Source of the DNA: Pontibacter liquoris
Lineage (GTDB): Bacteria > Bacteroidota > Bacteroidia > Cytophagales > Hymenobacteraceae
Direction of reading: 5' to 3'
Assembly (NCBI RefSeq): GCF_022758235.1
Contig: NZ_JALEBG010000002.1
Coordinates: forward strand, 682,001 to 746,000
DNA: 64,000 nt
Position numbers and translations under genes: made by a program. This document shows, piece by piece, positions 8,706-17,641 of the stretch (the first letter of the stretch is position 1; each line of letters starts with the position of its first letter). Under the pieces are notes generated by a model. The model had not been told where the DNA came from and ran no database searches. It saw nothing but the letters and a program-made list of their open reading frames with translations.

Positions 8706-9014
8706 ATGGCTGAAGATAAAAACCAGGAAAACAAAGCCTCTTTAAAGGGGCAGTCGCCGCAGGAGCGGCCCGTACGCGTGATAGAAGACGACACCAGCGA
8801 GGAGGAAATGCGCATGGGCCATATTATACCCGGCGCCGATCCGCCGAAGAACGAACACCAGCGCGGCGGCTTTGGTAACCGCGACGGCAAAGAGGGCTTC
8901 GGCAGCGACACCGCCTCCGAAGGACCATCTGCCACCGGCGTAAACGACTACGCCGACGACGGCACGCCCCCGCCGGACAACATGCGCACCGATACAGAAG
9001 GCCGCGGCACCTGA
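8706..9014 (+). CDS. Hypothetical hydrophilic, probably disordered protein
   Basis: 102 residues with no hydrophobic segment, rich in Glu, Asp, Gly, Lys and Pro. Recognisable stretches are PVRVIEDDTSEEEMRMGHI, IPGADPPKNEHQRGG and a Gly-rich run FGNRDGKEGFGSD. It probably lacks a fixed fold and resembles small stress-induced hydrophilins in composition only. It lies 90 bases after the SDR gene and 77 before another hydrophilic small protein. No Shine-Dalgarno sequence is seen before ATG 8706. Confidence 0.65.
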   Translation: MAEDKNQENKASLKGQSPQERPVRVIEDDTSEEEMRMGHIIPGADPPKNEHQRGGFGNRDGKEGFGSDTASEGPSATGVNDYADDGTPPPDNMRTDTEGRGT

Positions 9015-9077
9015 GCTAAAGTATAAAGCAAGGCCGAAACTCCCGTTAAAGGCTGCTTCGGCAATTTTTTCATTTAA

Positions 9078-9094
9078 AGAAGGAGGATATCATG
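9078..9094 (+). promoter_or_regulatory. Unusually strong Shine-Dalgarno site
   Basis: AGAAGGAGGATATCATG: a full AGGAGG six bases before the ATG at 9092. Most genes in this window lack any such site, as is usual in Bacteroidota, so this one is notable and fixes the start. Confidence 0.75.
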
Positions 9095-9328
9095 CCATCA
9101 TATAAGCACACCAAACCTAGCGGTGAAAACCACGGAAGCCCCTCGCAGACAGGGCAGGACAAGGCCGCAGGCGGCAAGCCTGTTGATGCCGGCCAGAGCC
9201 GCAAGGAAAACGAGAAGCTGAAGGACAAGTATACCGAAGGGCCGGATACACCGGCAGCAAATGTAAAGACCAACAACCCGAACCGTAACCTCGACAAGCC
9301 CGGGCTGGATGACAACAAGTATAACTAG
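9092..9328 (+). CDS. Hypothetical small hydrophilic protein
   Basis: 78 residues, wholly polar: rich in Lys, Asn, Asp, Pro and Gly, with no hydrophobic core (for example KPSGENHGSPSQTGQDKAAG and NNPNRNLDKPGLDDNKYN). Likely disordered. The start is set by a strong AGGAGG site. It is followed by a good intrinsic terminator, so it closes the SDR/hydrophilic cluster. Function unknown; a role in desiccation or osmotic stress would be a guess from composition. Confidence 0.65.
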   Translation: MPSYKHTKPSGENHGSPSQTGQDKAAGGKPVDAGQSRKENEKLKDKYTEGPDTPAANVKTNNPNRNLDKPGLDDNKYN

Positions 9329-9356
9329 TTACCAGGAAATCAAAACAGATTTATAG

Positions 9357-9390
9357 AAAATAGCACCTGCCCTTGCAGGTGCTATTTTTA
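9357..9390 (+). terminator. Intrinsic terminator
   Basis: A perfect 10-bp stem (TAGCACCTGC at 9361-9370 with 9375-9384), a 4-base loop, an A-run before and TTTTTA after. Confidence 0.85.
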
Positions 9391-9445
9391 TACTACCTTT
9401 GGCAATCGCCCGCTGCGGCAACCCAATGAAAGTATAACCGAACGT

Positions 9446-10141
9446 ATGGCTCGTTACGCCTTAACCGATATTCACGGCTGCGCCCGTACCCTGAAAGCAA
9501 TGGTGGAGGAGCAGCTAAAGCTCCAGAAAACGGATGAGCTTTATATTCTGGGAGACCTTGTGAACAAAGGCCCCGATAGCAAAGGCGTCATCGACTTCAT
9601 CCTGCATCTCCAGGCGCAGCGCTACCAGGTATTGTGCCTGCGCGGCAACCACGACCAGATGTTGCTGAAAGCCGCCAAAAATGGCCCCAAAGACCTGCGG
9701 CTTACCCAAACAGAAAAAGAACTGGTGTTGCAGAGCTTTGCTATTGCAGATTTTGAGCACCTGCCCAAAAAGTATGTCCGGTTCTTAAAAGAGCTCCCCT
9801 ACTACTTCGAGCTGCCGGATTACTACCTGGTGCATGCCGGTTTTGACTTTAAGCAGGACGATATCTTCCGGGATAAAGATGCCATGCTCAACATACGGGG
9901 CTATGAGGTGGACTGGAGCAAGATCAGTAACAAGAAACTCCTGCACGGCCACACGCCTACCGCTCTGCATAGTATAAAAAAAGGCATCAGCCACAAAGAT
10001 GGCCGCCTGAACCTCGACGCTGGCTGCGTATACTACCGCAATGCCGCCTACGGCAACCTGGTAGCCCTGGACCTGGACACGCAGGCGCTCTACGTGCAGC
10101 CCAATGTGGACCGACCTTACGCTGTCGCTCGCAAAAGTTAA
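9446..10141 (+). CDS. PPP-family metallophosphoesterase (serine/threonine phosphatase-like)
   Basis: 231 residues. The dinuclear metal-site motifs occur in order: DIHGCARTL (residues 8-16), GDLVNKGPDSKG near 37, LRGNHDQML near 67, and HGHTPTALH near 166. This is the bacterial PPP group (PrpA/ApaH-like), cytoplasmic, dephosphorylating phosphoproteins or dinucleoside polyphosphates; which one cannot be decided here. It is a single gene between two terminators. Confidence 0.88.
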   Translation: MARYALTDIHGCARTLKAMVEEQLKLQKTDELYILGDLVNKGPDSKGVIDFILHLQAQRYQVLCLRGNHDQMLLKAAKNGPKDLRLTQTEKELVLQSFAIADFEHLPKKYVRFLKELPYYFELPDYYLVHAGFDFKQDDIFRDKDAMLNIRGYEVDWSKISNKKLLHGHTPTALHSIKKGISHKDGRLNLDAGCVYYRNAAYGNLVALDLDTQALYVQPNVDRPYAVARKS

Positions 10142-10178
10142 TTTCCATAGCCGCAGAATTCATCCTTTCAGCCTCAAA

Positions 10179-10240
10179 CAAAGCCAGGGACTGCTCACTC
10201 AAGGTATAGCCTGAAGTAGCCCCTGGCTTTGCTGTTTTTA
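10179..10240 (+). terminator. Terminator-like hairpin after the phosphatase gene
   Basis: CAAAGCCAGGG (10179-10189) pairs with CCCTGGCTTTG (10221-10231); the loop is 31 bases and GCTGTTTTTA follows. The long loop makes it weaker than the other terminators. Confidence 0.65.
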
Positions 10241-10312
10241 TACTTTCTGCTGCCTGTGGCGGCTACATAAATCCGGCACCACGTGGCGGCCCGTATATAA
10301 ACTCCCCAAACG

Positions 10313-10343
10313 TTGGTTTATTTAGCCACATACGTTAATTTTG
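10313..10343 (+). promoter_or_regulatory. glyA promoter
   Basis: TTG at 10313-10315, a 20-base spacer and TAATTTTG at 10336-10343. This is a full match to the Bacteroidota -33/-7 pattern, 26 bases upstream of the glyA ATG. Confidence 0.75.
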
Positions 10344-10369
10344 AGGGCTTTATCTAAACCTTAGAACTG

Positions 10370-11644
10370 ATGCAAAAAGACACTGCTATATTTGACCTGA
10401 TCGCCCAGGAAAAAGCTCGCCAGACGCATGGTATTGAGCTGATTGCCTCTGAAAACTTTGTTTCGGAACAGGTTATGCGCGCCATGGGCAGCGAAATGAC
10501 AAACAAGTATGCCGAAGGCCTGCCGGGCAAGCGGTATTATGGCGGTTGTGAGATCGTGGATCAGGCCGAGCAGCTGGCCATCGACCGTGCCAAAGAACTC
10601 TTCGGGGTAGAATGGGTGAACGTGCAGCCGCACTCCGGTGCGCAGGCCAATGCCGCCGTGATGCTGGCTGTGCTGCAGCCAGGCGATAAGATTCTGGGTT
10701 TTGACCTGTCGCATGGCGGCCACCTGACACACGGCTCGCCGGTTAACTTTTCTGGTAAACTGTACAGCCCTTCGTTTTATGGCGTAGAAAAAGAGACCGG
10801 CCTCATCGACTGGGATAAAGTTGCCGAAGCAGCCCGCCGCGAGCAGCCGAAGCTCATCATTTGCGGTGCCTCGGCTTACAGCCGCGACTGGAACTATAAA
10901 AAACTGCGCGAGGCTGCCGACGAAGTAGGCGCCCTGCTGCTGGCCGACATTTCGCACCCTTCCGGCCTTATCGCCCGCGGGTTGCTCAACAATCCTTTTG
11001 AGTATTGCCATATTGTTACCACCACCACGCATAAAACCCTGCGCGGCCCACGTGGCGGCATGATTATGATGGGCAAGGACTTTGAAAATCCTTTCGGTTT
11101 GAAAACGCCCAAAGGCGAAACCCGCATGATGTCGTCTGTACTGGATGGCGCCGTTTTCCCGGGTACACAGGGCGGGCCGCTGGAGCACGTGATCGCTGCT
11201 AAAGCTGTCTCTTTCTTCGAAGCTCTTTCTGACGAGTACCTGGCCTATGTAAAGCAGGTGCAGCAAAATGCGCAGGCCATGGCCAAAGCATTTTTAGACC
11301 GCGGCTACGATATTATTTCTGGCGGTACAGACAACCACATGATGCTCATCGACCTGCGCTCCAAGGGCCTTACAGGCAAGTTGGCCGAGAACACGCTGGT
11401 AAAAGCCGACATCACCATCAACAAGAACATGGTGCCTTTCGACGATAAATCGCCGTTTGTGACCTCGGGTATGCGCGTAGGCACAGCTGCCATTACCACG
11501 CGTGGCCTGAAAGAAAGCGACATGGTGCGCATAGTGGAGTTGATTGATACAGTGCTGATGAACCACGACAACGAGGAGAAGATCAGTGCCGTGCGCCAGG
11601 AAGTAAACAACTGGATGCAGCAGTATCCTTTATTTGCAGAGTAA
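10370..11644 (+). CDS. glyA: Serine hydroxymethyltransferase
   Basis: 424 residues, normal length. The family signatures are present: ELIASENF near residue 23, [15 protein letters not shown] near 45, [10 protein letters not shown] near 85, and the PLP-lysine motif [14 protein letters not shown] with Lys222. The enzyme converts serine and tetrahydrofolate to glycine and 5,10-methylene-THF, the main source of one-carbon units; metF and metH elsewhere in the window use that product. A good promoter lies just upstream, and tatC follows after 21 bases. Confidence 0.98.
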   Translation: MQKDTAIFDLIAQEKARQTHGIELIASENFVSEQVMRAMGSEMTNKYAEGLPGKRYYGGCEIVDQAEQLAIDRAKELFGVEWVNVQPHSGAQANAAVMLAVLQPGDKILGFDLSHGGHLTHGSPVNFSGKLYSPSFYGVEKETGLIDWDKVAEAARREQPKLIICGASAYSRDWNYKKLREAADEVGALLLADISHPSGLIARGLLNNPFEYCHIVTTTTHKTLRGPRGGMIMMGKDFENPFGLKTPKGETRMMSSVLDGAVFPGTQGGPLEHVIAAKAVSFFEALSDEYLAYVKQVQQNAQAMAKAFLDRGYDIISGGTDNHMMLIDLRSKGLTGKLAENTLVKADITINKNMVPFDDKSPFVTSGMRVGTAAITTRGLKESDMVRIVELIDTVLMNHDNEEKISAVRQEVNNWMQQYPLFAE

Positions 11645-11665
11645 TTAAACAGCTTTAGAGCCCTT

Positions 11666-12541
11666 ATGATGGATCAGGTGGATCAACGGTATATCGGAGA
11701 AAAAGAGGAAGAAGTGCACAAAGAGATGTCTTTTGTAGACCATCTCGAAGAGTTGCGCTGGCATATCATCAGGGCAGTAGGATCTATTGTGGTGTTTGCA
11801 ACGGCCGCTTTTCTGGCCAAGGGGTTTGTGTTCCATGATATCATCCTAGGCCCTTCGCGGCCTGATTTCCTGAGCTACCGGCTGCTGTGCCGGTTAGGCC
11901 AGCAGATCGGCTCTTCGGCCCTGTGCATCGATAAGCTGGGCTTTACGATCCAGAGCCGCGAAATGAGCGGCCAGCTGACCATGCACATCATGGCCTCGCT
12001 CATCATCGGCCTGGCCTGTGCCTTTCCGTATGCATTCTGGGAGATCTGGCGCTTTATCCGGCCTGGCCTTTACTCTCAGGAACGTAAAAGCTCGGAGGGC
12101 GCCGTGTTCTTCGTGTCCATCCTGTTTGCCATGGGCCTGTGCTTTGGCTACTTTCTGGTGGCGCCGATTTCCATTAACTTCCTGGCAGGTTACCAGGTCG
12201 ATCCGTCTATTACCAACCAGTTCGACCTTTCGTCCTACGTATCCACGCTCACGACTCTTTGCCTTGCCTGCGCCTTTATGTTCGAGATGCCGGTTGTCGT
12301 GTTTTTCCTGACAAAGGCTGGCCTGGTTACGCCGGAGTTCATGAAACTATACCGCCGCCATGCCATCATCGTGATCCTGGTTATTGCCGCCATTATCACA
12401 CCGCCGGACGTGATCAGCCAAATGATGGTGGGCTTGCCGCTGTTGCTGCTCTACGAGGTAAGTATCGGCGTATCGAGCCACATCCGCAAGAGTGATATCA
12501 AACGCTTAAACAAAGAAAATACAACCAATAATGGCCTATAA
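11666..12541 (+). CDS. tatC: Sec-independent protein translocase TatC
   Basis: 291 residues. The conserved N-terminus MSFVDHLEELRWHIIRA is the TatC signature that binds twin-arginine signal peptides, followed by about six membrane segments and the loop FAFPYAFWEIWRFIRPGLY-type motif (here CAFPYAFWEIWRFIRPGLY). TatC forms the receptor core of the Tat export system in the inner membrane. tatA/B are not in the window. The gene sits between glyA and rpiB; its last 11 bases overlap the rpiB start. Confidence 0.97.
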   Translation: MMDQVDQRYIGEKEEEVHKEMSFVDHLEELRWHIIRAVGSIVVFATAAFLAKGFVFHDIILGPSRPDFLSYRLLCRLGQQIGSSALCIDKLGFTIQSREMSGQLTMHIMASLIIGLACAFPYAFWEIWRFIRPGLYSQERKSSEGAVFFVSILFAMGLCFGYFLVAPISINFLAGYQVDPSITNQFDLSSYVSTLTTLCLACAFMFEMPVVVFFLTKAGLVTPEFMKLYRRHAIIVILVIAAIITPPDVISQMMVGLPLLLLYEVSIGVSSHIRKSDIKRLNKENTTNNGL

Positions 12542-12968
12542 AATCGCAATCGGAGGAGACCACGCCGGTTATACATACAAAGGGATGCTGAAAGAGGTGC
12601 TGGCCCAGCTGGGGCACCAGGTACAGGATTTCGGACCGAATTCCGATGCTTCAGTGGATTACCCGGACCATGTGCACCCGCTGGCTAAAGCCGTTGTTAA
12701 CAAAGAAGTCGATTTCGGCATCCTGATCTGTGGCAGCGGCAATGGCGTGGCTATTACGGCAAACAAGTATGCGCAAATACGTGCAGCCCTGTGCTGGAAA
12801 ACAGAGCTGGCCAAATTGGCCCGCGAGCATAACGATGCCAACGTGCTCTGCATTCCGGCCCGTTTTGTATCTGAGCAGGAAGCAGCCGACATGGTCCGCA
12901 TCTTTCTGAGCACCGCTTTTGAAGGCGGCCGCCATCAGACCCGCGTGGATAAGATCGCCAACTGCTAA
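12531..12968 (+). CDS. rpiB: Ribose 5-phosphate isomerase B
   Basis: 145 residues, normal for RpiB. The motifs are KIAIGGDHAGY at the N-terminus, VDYPDHVHPLA near residue 42, and the active-site loop ICGSGNGVAITANK with Cys67. It interconverts ribose 5-phosphate and ribulose 5-phosphate in the pentose phosphate pathway. Its ATG lies 11 bases inside the end of tatC, so translation is probably coupled. Confidence 0.96.
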   Translation: MAYKIAIGGDHAGYTYKGMLKEVLAQLGHQVQDFGPNSDASVDYPDHVHPLAKAVVNKEVDFGILICGSGNGVAITANKYAQIRAALCWKTELAKLAREHNDANVLCIPARFVSEQEAADMVRIFLSTAFEGGRHQTRVDKIANC

Positions 12969-13030
12969 CAAGAAACAGGGTGCCGGCGCGGTAAAACATG
13001 TGTGGCGCCCACCTATACTATAAAAACCAG

Positions 13031-13088
13031 AAGTGCGCAGTTCCGGTAGCAATGGTTATACCTTGCCCGGGGCTGCGCACTTTTTTAT
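13031..13088 (+). terminator. Terminator after rpiB
   Basis: AAGTGCGCAG (13031-13040) pairs with CTGCGCACTT (13073-13082), then TTTTTATACTT. The loop is 32 bases. It lies between convergent genes. Confidence 0.7.
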
Positions 13089-13164
13089 ACTTGTGCAGGA
13101 GGTGTTTCAGGCAAGTATAGCGGGTTAAGCTGCGACTGCCTGCAGGAAGTTTATCGCAGGCCTT

Positions 13165-14571
13165 TTAGCGCGTTAAGCGGTAAATGCCTTCGTGATCAGT
13201 GGTGGGTTTATACTTGCCGAAAACAGCCGGTAGTTTATACTGCAGCTCCGGCATCAGGCCCGCTTTATCCACAATATAAGCCGGGGTTTCGCTCCGGAAA
13301 TTCTTCAGAATATCAAACACAGCCTGGTACTCCGACAGGTTGCCAAAGTGGCCTTGCGCAATTTGCCAGTTCAGGTATGGCGTAACGGGTTTGTTATGGA
13401 TATAATAGCCGATGTCGTTACCCAGCACCAGCACCGTGGTATTTTGTATGGCCGTAGCAGGCGCCTGGGGCAGCAGCAGAGCCGATTCGTCTATTTTGAT
13501 AAAGCGGTTGAGGTGCAGCAGTTCCCGGTAGCGCAGCACCAGCACCCCGGCCAGCACCAGCACAAAGACTAGGTTCAGCAGCCAGGCTTTGCGGCCCGAT
13601 ACGAAAAAGTACTCGCTGAAATAAGCGATCGGAGGCAGCACCACCACAAACGTACCTGTCGAGATCTCGGGTCTTGTAAAAACCAGGAGCAGGCTTGTAA
13701 ACAGCCACACCCACATAACCTGCTGAAATTTAACCTGAAACACGAGCCGCTGCGGCAGCGAAAGCATGCTCATAAAGGAGAGTACTAACAGCAGCGCCGG
13801 CAGGCACATGAATTTGGCAATATGCGCAGGCGGCACGATAAAGTTCACCTTCAGCTGCCATGGCTGGAACAGGTGCAGCGTGACGAACTCCTCCAGCGCA
13901 CCGGTATAAAGATAATATGTTACCAGCAAGGCATACGGAAACGCAAAGCCGCACAGCATGAGTAAAAAGCTGCGGAACGTGCTGGAGGCAAAAAAGATAA
14001 CGGCAAAAGCCCCTACTACCAGAAACAGCGCTAGCGGCAGGTAACTGAGCGCGGCCAGGCCGATCATAAAACCGCCCACAAACAAGCGGTTGTTCTCAAA
14101 ACCTTCGCGCGAGACCGTCACAATGTAGGGCAGTGAGAGTATAATGAACGTATTGCCGATGAGCAGCGGCGAGAGCATGCTGAACTCCAGCGAGAGGCTG
14201 CCCAGCACCAGGTAAAGCAACGCCGGCAGGTAATTTTTGCTGGCATACACGCTCAGGCGGTTCAGGGTAACATTAAACACCACCGCCTGCAGCAGCAGCA
14301 GCACCAGGGCTACCGCACGGTAAGTCAGAAAAGAGCGCCCCGCCAGCAGGTCGACCAGCCAGTATACCAGTGCCGATAGCGGCGCCGTGTTATCATAGAT
14401 CTGGCGGTACATAGCAAAGCCATCGGCCAACCGTTCGCCTACCAGCATGTGCAGCAACTCCGGCAGGGTAGCCGCAATGCCCGTTAAGAGCAACGGCACC
14501 TGTAACCCCAGAAATAGCAGAACCAGCGAAGTAAGCCGGGAAGGGAGTATGCTGCGGAAGTAACTAATCAA
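13165..14571 (-). CDS. Polytopic membrane protein, possibly GT-C-like, function unknown
   Basis: 468 residues, about ten to twelve hydrophobic segments from residue 13 on. An early polar loop reads GFAMYRQIYDNTAPLSALVYW; an acidic residue in the first periplasmic loop followed by Tyr and Pro recalls GT-C glycosyltransferases, but this is only suggestive. The C-terminal ~90 residues are soluble (from about residue 375). The start is TTG at 14571; an in-frame stop lies 15 bases upstream and no ATG precedes the first helix. It diverges from rbfA. Confidence 0.7.
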   Translation of the reverse strand: MISYFRSILPSRLTSLVLLFLGLQVPLLLTGIAATLPELLHMLVGERLADGFAMYRQIYDNTAPLSALVYWLVDLLAGRSFLTYRAVALVLLLLQAVVFNVTLNRLSVYASKNYLPALLYLVLGSLSLEFSMLSPLLIGNTFIILSLPYIVTVSREGFENNRLFVGGFMIGLAALSYLPLALFLVVGAFAVIFFASSTFRSFLLMLCGFAFPYALLVTYYLYTGALEEFVTLHLFQPWQLKVNFIVPPAHIAKFMCLPALLLVLSFMSMLSLPQRLVFQVKFQQVMWVWLFTSLLLVFTRPEISTGTFVVVLPPIAYFSEYFFVSGRKAWLLNLVFVLVLAGVLVLRYRELLHLNRFIKIDESALLLPQAPATAIQNTTVLVLGNDIGYYIHNKPVTPYLNWQIAQGHFGNLSEYQAVFDILKNFRSETPAYIVDKAGLMPELQYKLPAVFGKYKPTTDHEGIYRLTR

Positions 14572-14678
14572 GGAAAGACGGTGTTAGAAGAAATTGGACG
14601 AGACATTTGCCTTGCTTGAAATGAGTAAGGCCCTTTTGGGGTAAAAATGCGAAATTAATATGATATTTGCAGCTTCGT

Positions 14679-15074
14679 ATGGAAAGTAAAAGACAACAGA
14701 AGTTTTCGCGCCTGATCCAGAGGGAATTGGCCGACATATTTCAGAAGGAAGTGCCGCACCTGTTTAATGGTGCTTATATATCCGTGAGTGTGGTGCGGGT
14801 ATCGCCTGACCTGGGCCTTGCCCGGGTATACCTGAGCGTGATGATGGCCCCCAGTGCCGAAGCTGTGCTGCTGGAGGTGCGGGTAAATACCAAAACCATC
14901 CGCCACCTGCTGGCCCAGCGCATCAAAAGCCAGGTGCGCATCATTCCGGCCCTTAATTTTTACCTGGACGACAGCGCTGAGTATGCCGCCCACATGGATC
15001 AGATCTTTAATAAACTCGATATCCCGCCAGCTGATGAGAACGAAGGCGTGGACGATGAAACATACCCTAACTAG
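14679..15074 (+). CDS. rbfA: Ribosome-binding factor A
   Basis: 131 residues from the ATG at 14679; a TTG at 14667 is possible but less likely. RbfA features are the N-terminal ESKRQQKFSRLIQRELADIF, the KH-like core VSPDLGLARVYLSV, and IPALNFYLDDSAEYAAHMDQIFNKL near the end. It binds the small subunit during late 16S maturation and cold adaptation. GATATTTG ends 9 bases before the ATG, a weak version of the -7 element. A methyltransferase follows after 23 bases. Confidence 0.93.
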   Translation: MESKRQQKFSRLIQRELADIFQKEVPHLFNGAYISVSVVRVSPDLGLARVYLSVMMAPSAEAVLLEVRVNTKTIRHLLAQRIKSQVRIIPALNFYLDDSAEYAAHMDQIFNKLDIPPADENEGVDDETYPN

Positions 15075-15097
15075 CAAGCGCGCTACCCCTCACCCTT

Positions 15098-15907
15098 ATG
15101 CAGTACGATCCTATCAAGCGGGTTCTTGGCGATGTATTTAACAAGACCCCGTTTCTGCGCCGTGTTTTTTATAACCTCCTCGACCTGCTGCTGCTGCGCA
15201 CCTGGCATGTGCACAAAGAGCTGCGCACCTGGGCAGCCGGCCGGCGCGACAAAGAGCAGCATATTTTAGATGCCGGCTCCGGCTTCGGGCAGTATACGTA
15301 TTACCTTTCCGGCATGAGCAGCAAGTGGAATGTGCTGGCCGTGGATGTAAAGGAAGAACAGATATCGGACAGCAACATCTTTATCAGGGCCATTGGCCGC
15401 CACAATGTGTTGTTCCGTATCGGCGATCTGGTGCAATACCGCGAGCCCGACCATTACGACCTGATCCTGTCGGTGGATGTGATGGAGCATATTCTGGAAG
15501 ACGTGGAGGTGTTCCGTAACTTTCAGGCATCGTTGCGCCCGGGCGGTATGCTGCTCATCTCCACGCCTTCAGACCAGGGCGGCTCGGATGTGCATGGCGA
15601 TGACGAAACATCGTTTATAGAGGAGCACGTTCGCGATGGCTACAACATCCGCGAGATAGAAGATAAACTCCGGCTGGCCGGCTTCCGGAAAGTGGAAGCG
15701 CGCTATTCGTATGGCAAACCGGGGCAGATCTCCTGGCGCCTGTCAATGAAATACCCGATGCTGCTGCTCAACACGTCCAAACTATTCTTTGTGGTTCTGC
15801 CGTTCTATTACCTGGTCACGTTTCCATTCAGCTTGCTACTAAACTGGCTGGATGTAAATGGCAAACACCCGTCCGGCACCGGCCTGATCGTGAAAGCCTG
15901 GAAGTAG
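15098..15907 (+). CDS. Class I SAM-dependent methyltransferase
   Basis: 269 residues. The SAM-binding motif is ILDAGSGFGQYTYYLS (near residue 52), with an acidic end of strand 2 in VLAVDVKEEQ and LILSVDVMEHI as motif IV, typical of Methyltransf_11/25 enzymes. The C-terminal ~60 residues hold a hydrophobic stretch (LFFVVLPFYYLVTFPFSLLL) that may attach it to the membrane, hinting at a lipid or quinone-like substrate. It probably forms an operon with rbfA, 23 bases upstream. Confidence 0.85.
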   Translation: MQYDPIKRVLGDVFNKTPFLRRVFYNLLDLLLLRTWHVHKELRTWAAGRRDKEQHILDAGSGFGQYTYYLSGMSSKWNVLAVDVKEEQISDSNIFIRAIGRHNVLFRIGDLVQYREPDHYDLILSVDVMEHILEDVEVFRNFQASLRPGGMLLISTPSDQGGSDVHGDDETSFIEEHVRDGYNIREIEDKLRLAGFRKVEARYSYGKPGQISWRLSMKYPMLLLNTSKLFFVVLPFYYLVTFPFSLLLNWLDVNGKHPSGTGLIVKAWK

Positions 15908-15910
15908 TTT

Positions 15911-16020
15911 AATAGTTGGATTGTTGGTTGTTAAATTGTTGCCTCAACATGTGTAAAGCTCACGCAGATAGTACTAAAATTTAGCTATTTAACAATCTGA
16001 CCATTTAACCATCAGCAATC
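15911..16020. repeat. Degenerate inverted-repeat island before the permease gene
   Basis: The left arm (15911-15943) holds GATTGTT, GTTGTTAAATTGTTG. The right arm (15979-16020) holds ATTTAACAATC and CCATTTAACCATC, complementary words in permuted order, ending 4 bases before the permease ATG. No gene lies between the arms. Confidence 0.55.
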
Positions 16021-16024
16021 AAAA

Positions 16025-17248
16025 ATGAACGTCCCTTTTCTGATAGCGAAGCGATATTTCTTCTCCAGGAAGAAGAGGAACATCATCAGCATTATTTCCA
16101 ACATTGCCATGATCGGCGTGGCGGTGGGCACCATGGCCCTGATCGTGGTGCTCTCGGTGTTTAACGGCCTGGAAGACCTGATCCGCGAGATCTACTCCAG
16201 CTTTGATCCGGACCTGAAGATCTCGGCTGCAGAAGGTAAATCGTTTGAGACCGATACCGAGTTTATGAACCGCATCCGCCATACGCCCGGTGTGCTGGTG
16301 GTGTCGGAAGTGATCGAAGACAACGCCCTGCTGCGCTACAACGACCGCCAGATGGTGGTGAAGGTAAAAGGCGTAAGCGACAATTTCTTTCAGCAGAACA
16401 AGATCGACTCGGCGGTGGTGGAAGGCCACAGCCAGCTGACCCTCAACGACACGTATTATGCCTTGGTGGGGCGCGGGGTGCAGTACCAGCTCTCCATCCG
16501 GCCGACCAACAAGTTTGTGCCGCTGCAGTTCCTCTACCCGCGCAACGCCAAGTTTAACCCGCTCAACCCCGAAGGCGCTTTTAACAGCATGAACATTGCC
16601 CCCGGCGGCATTTTTGCCATCGAGCGGCAGTATGACGATGCCTATGTGTTTGTGCCCCTTAACTTTGCCGAAGAATTGCTGGAGTATGGCCGCCGCCGCA
16701 CATCGCTGGAAATTAAGGTGGATGAGGCCTATAGCACGGAGCAGGTAAAGCGCTCGCTGCAGGAAATACTCGGCAGCAAATTTAAAGTGCAGAACTCCGA
16801 TGAGCAGCACACTAGCCTGCTGCGGGCCGTGAAGGTGGAGAAGCTGTTTGTGTTCGTCACCTTTGCCTTTATCCTCTTTATCGCCTCGCTTAACATCTTC
16901 TTCTCTCTTTCCATGCTCGTGATCGACAAGAAGAAAGACATTGCCATACTTGCTTCCATGGGAGCTACGGCCAAAACCATCCGCAATATCTTTTTGCTGG
17001 AGGGCGCACTAGTGGCCTGTATCGGGGCCGCTTATGGCCTAACGGCCGGCATGCTGGTGTGCAACCTGCAGCAGGCTTTCGGGCTGGTAAGTATGGGCAT
17101 GGCCACCTCGGTGGTAGAAGCTTACCCGGTAAAAATGCAGGTGCAGGATTTTGTACTCACCGGGCTGGCCATTATCCTCATCACGCTGCTCGTTTCGGTG
17201 CGGCCGGCGCGCAAAGCGGCCGCCATGTCGGTTACCGAAAACCTGTAG
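16025..17248 (+). CDS. LolC/E-like ABC transporter permease (FtsX family)
   Basis: 407 residues with the MacB/FtsX layout: one membrane helix near the N-terminus (SIISNIAMIGVAVGTMALIV), a large periplasmic domain (about residues 50-265), then three helices at the C-terminus. The N-terminus FLIAKRYFFSRKKRNIISIIS is typical of lipoprotein-releasing permeases in Bacteroidota, which extract lipoproteins from the inner membrane for sorting outwards. The ATPase gene is not adjacent, as is often so in this phylum. Lnt elsewhere in the window would supply its substrates. Confidence 0.88.
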   Translation: MNVPFLIAKRYFFSRKKRNIISIISNIAMIGVAVGTMALIVVLSVFNGLEDLIREIYSSFDPDLKISAAEGKSFETDTEFMNRIRHTPGVLVVSEVIEDNALLRYNDRQMVVKVKGVSDNFFQQNKIDSAVVEGHSQLTLNDTYYALVGRGVQYQLSIRPTNKFVPLQFLYPRNAKFNPLNPEGAFNSMNIAPGGIFAIERQYDDAYVFVPLNFAEELLEYGRRRTSLEIKVDEAYSTEQVKRSLQEILGSKFKVQNSDEQHTSLLRAVKVEKLFVFVTFAFILFIASLNIFFSLSMLVIDKKKDIAILASMGATAKTIRNIFLLEGALVACIGAAYGLTAGMLVCNLQQAFGLVSMGMATSVVEAYPVKMQVQDFVLTGLAIILITLLVSVRPARKAAAMSVTENL

Positions 17249-17641
17249 CAGCGGCCATACTTGCCAATTCCCTTTTTTGTAGAGACAGATCGCGACCCGT
17301 TCAATCGCTTCACAACCAATCCGCCTGCATCAGGATTTACAGGACTTTATACTTGTAGCGAAGCCATATGTGGCGTCTTACCTTCGCTGCTGCATCGATT
17401 GGCCGTTGCGCGGACAGGCCGCGCCCTGTGCCGGCGGGCAGGTATAACCGGGCAGGCAAGTATAACTTTTTTTCTTCGCTTATACTTGCGGCAAATTCAC
17501 GCTGATGCTGAACAACCAACCCCGCCGGCTGTTGCTTCAAAGATTTGGCAAACGGCGCTCCCAGACCCGGGAAAAGGCTTCTGCCAGGTAGGAAATGAAC
17601 ATGTTTGGGATTATATTTGAAGTCCTAAAATTGTCTTTGGC
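17249..17641. other. Gene-free region with dispersed-repeat fragments
   Basis: No convincing gene on either strand. It contains three AAGTATA/TATACTT words (near 17350, 17460, 17480), a 16-mer ATCAGGATTTACAGGA (17329-17344) repeated exactly at 20626-20641, and TGTAGAGACAGATCGCGAC-like sequence near 17278 that recalls a repeat common in Bacteroidota. The last bases hold TGTCTTTG (17632-17639), a near match to the -7 element, 2 bases before the SNF2 start. Confidence 0.55.

Noticed and set aside
13265-13273. TTATCCACA as a further DnaA box
   Set aside because: A single copy inside a coding region with no neighbours; expected by chance in a window of this size.
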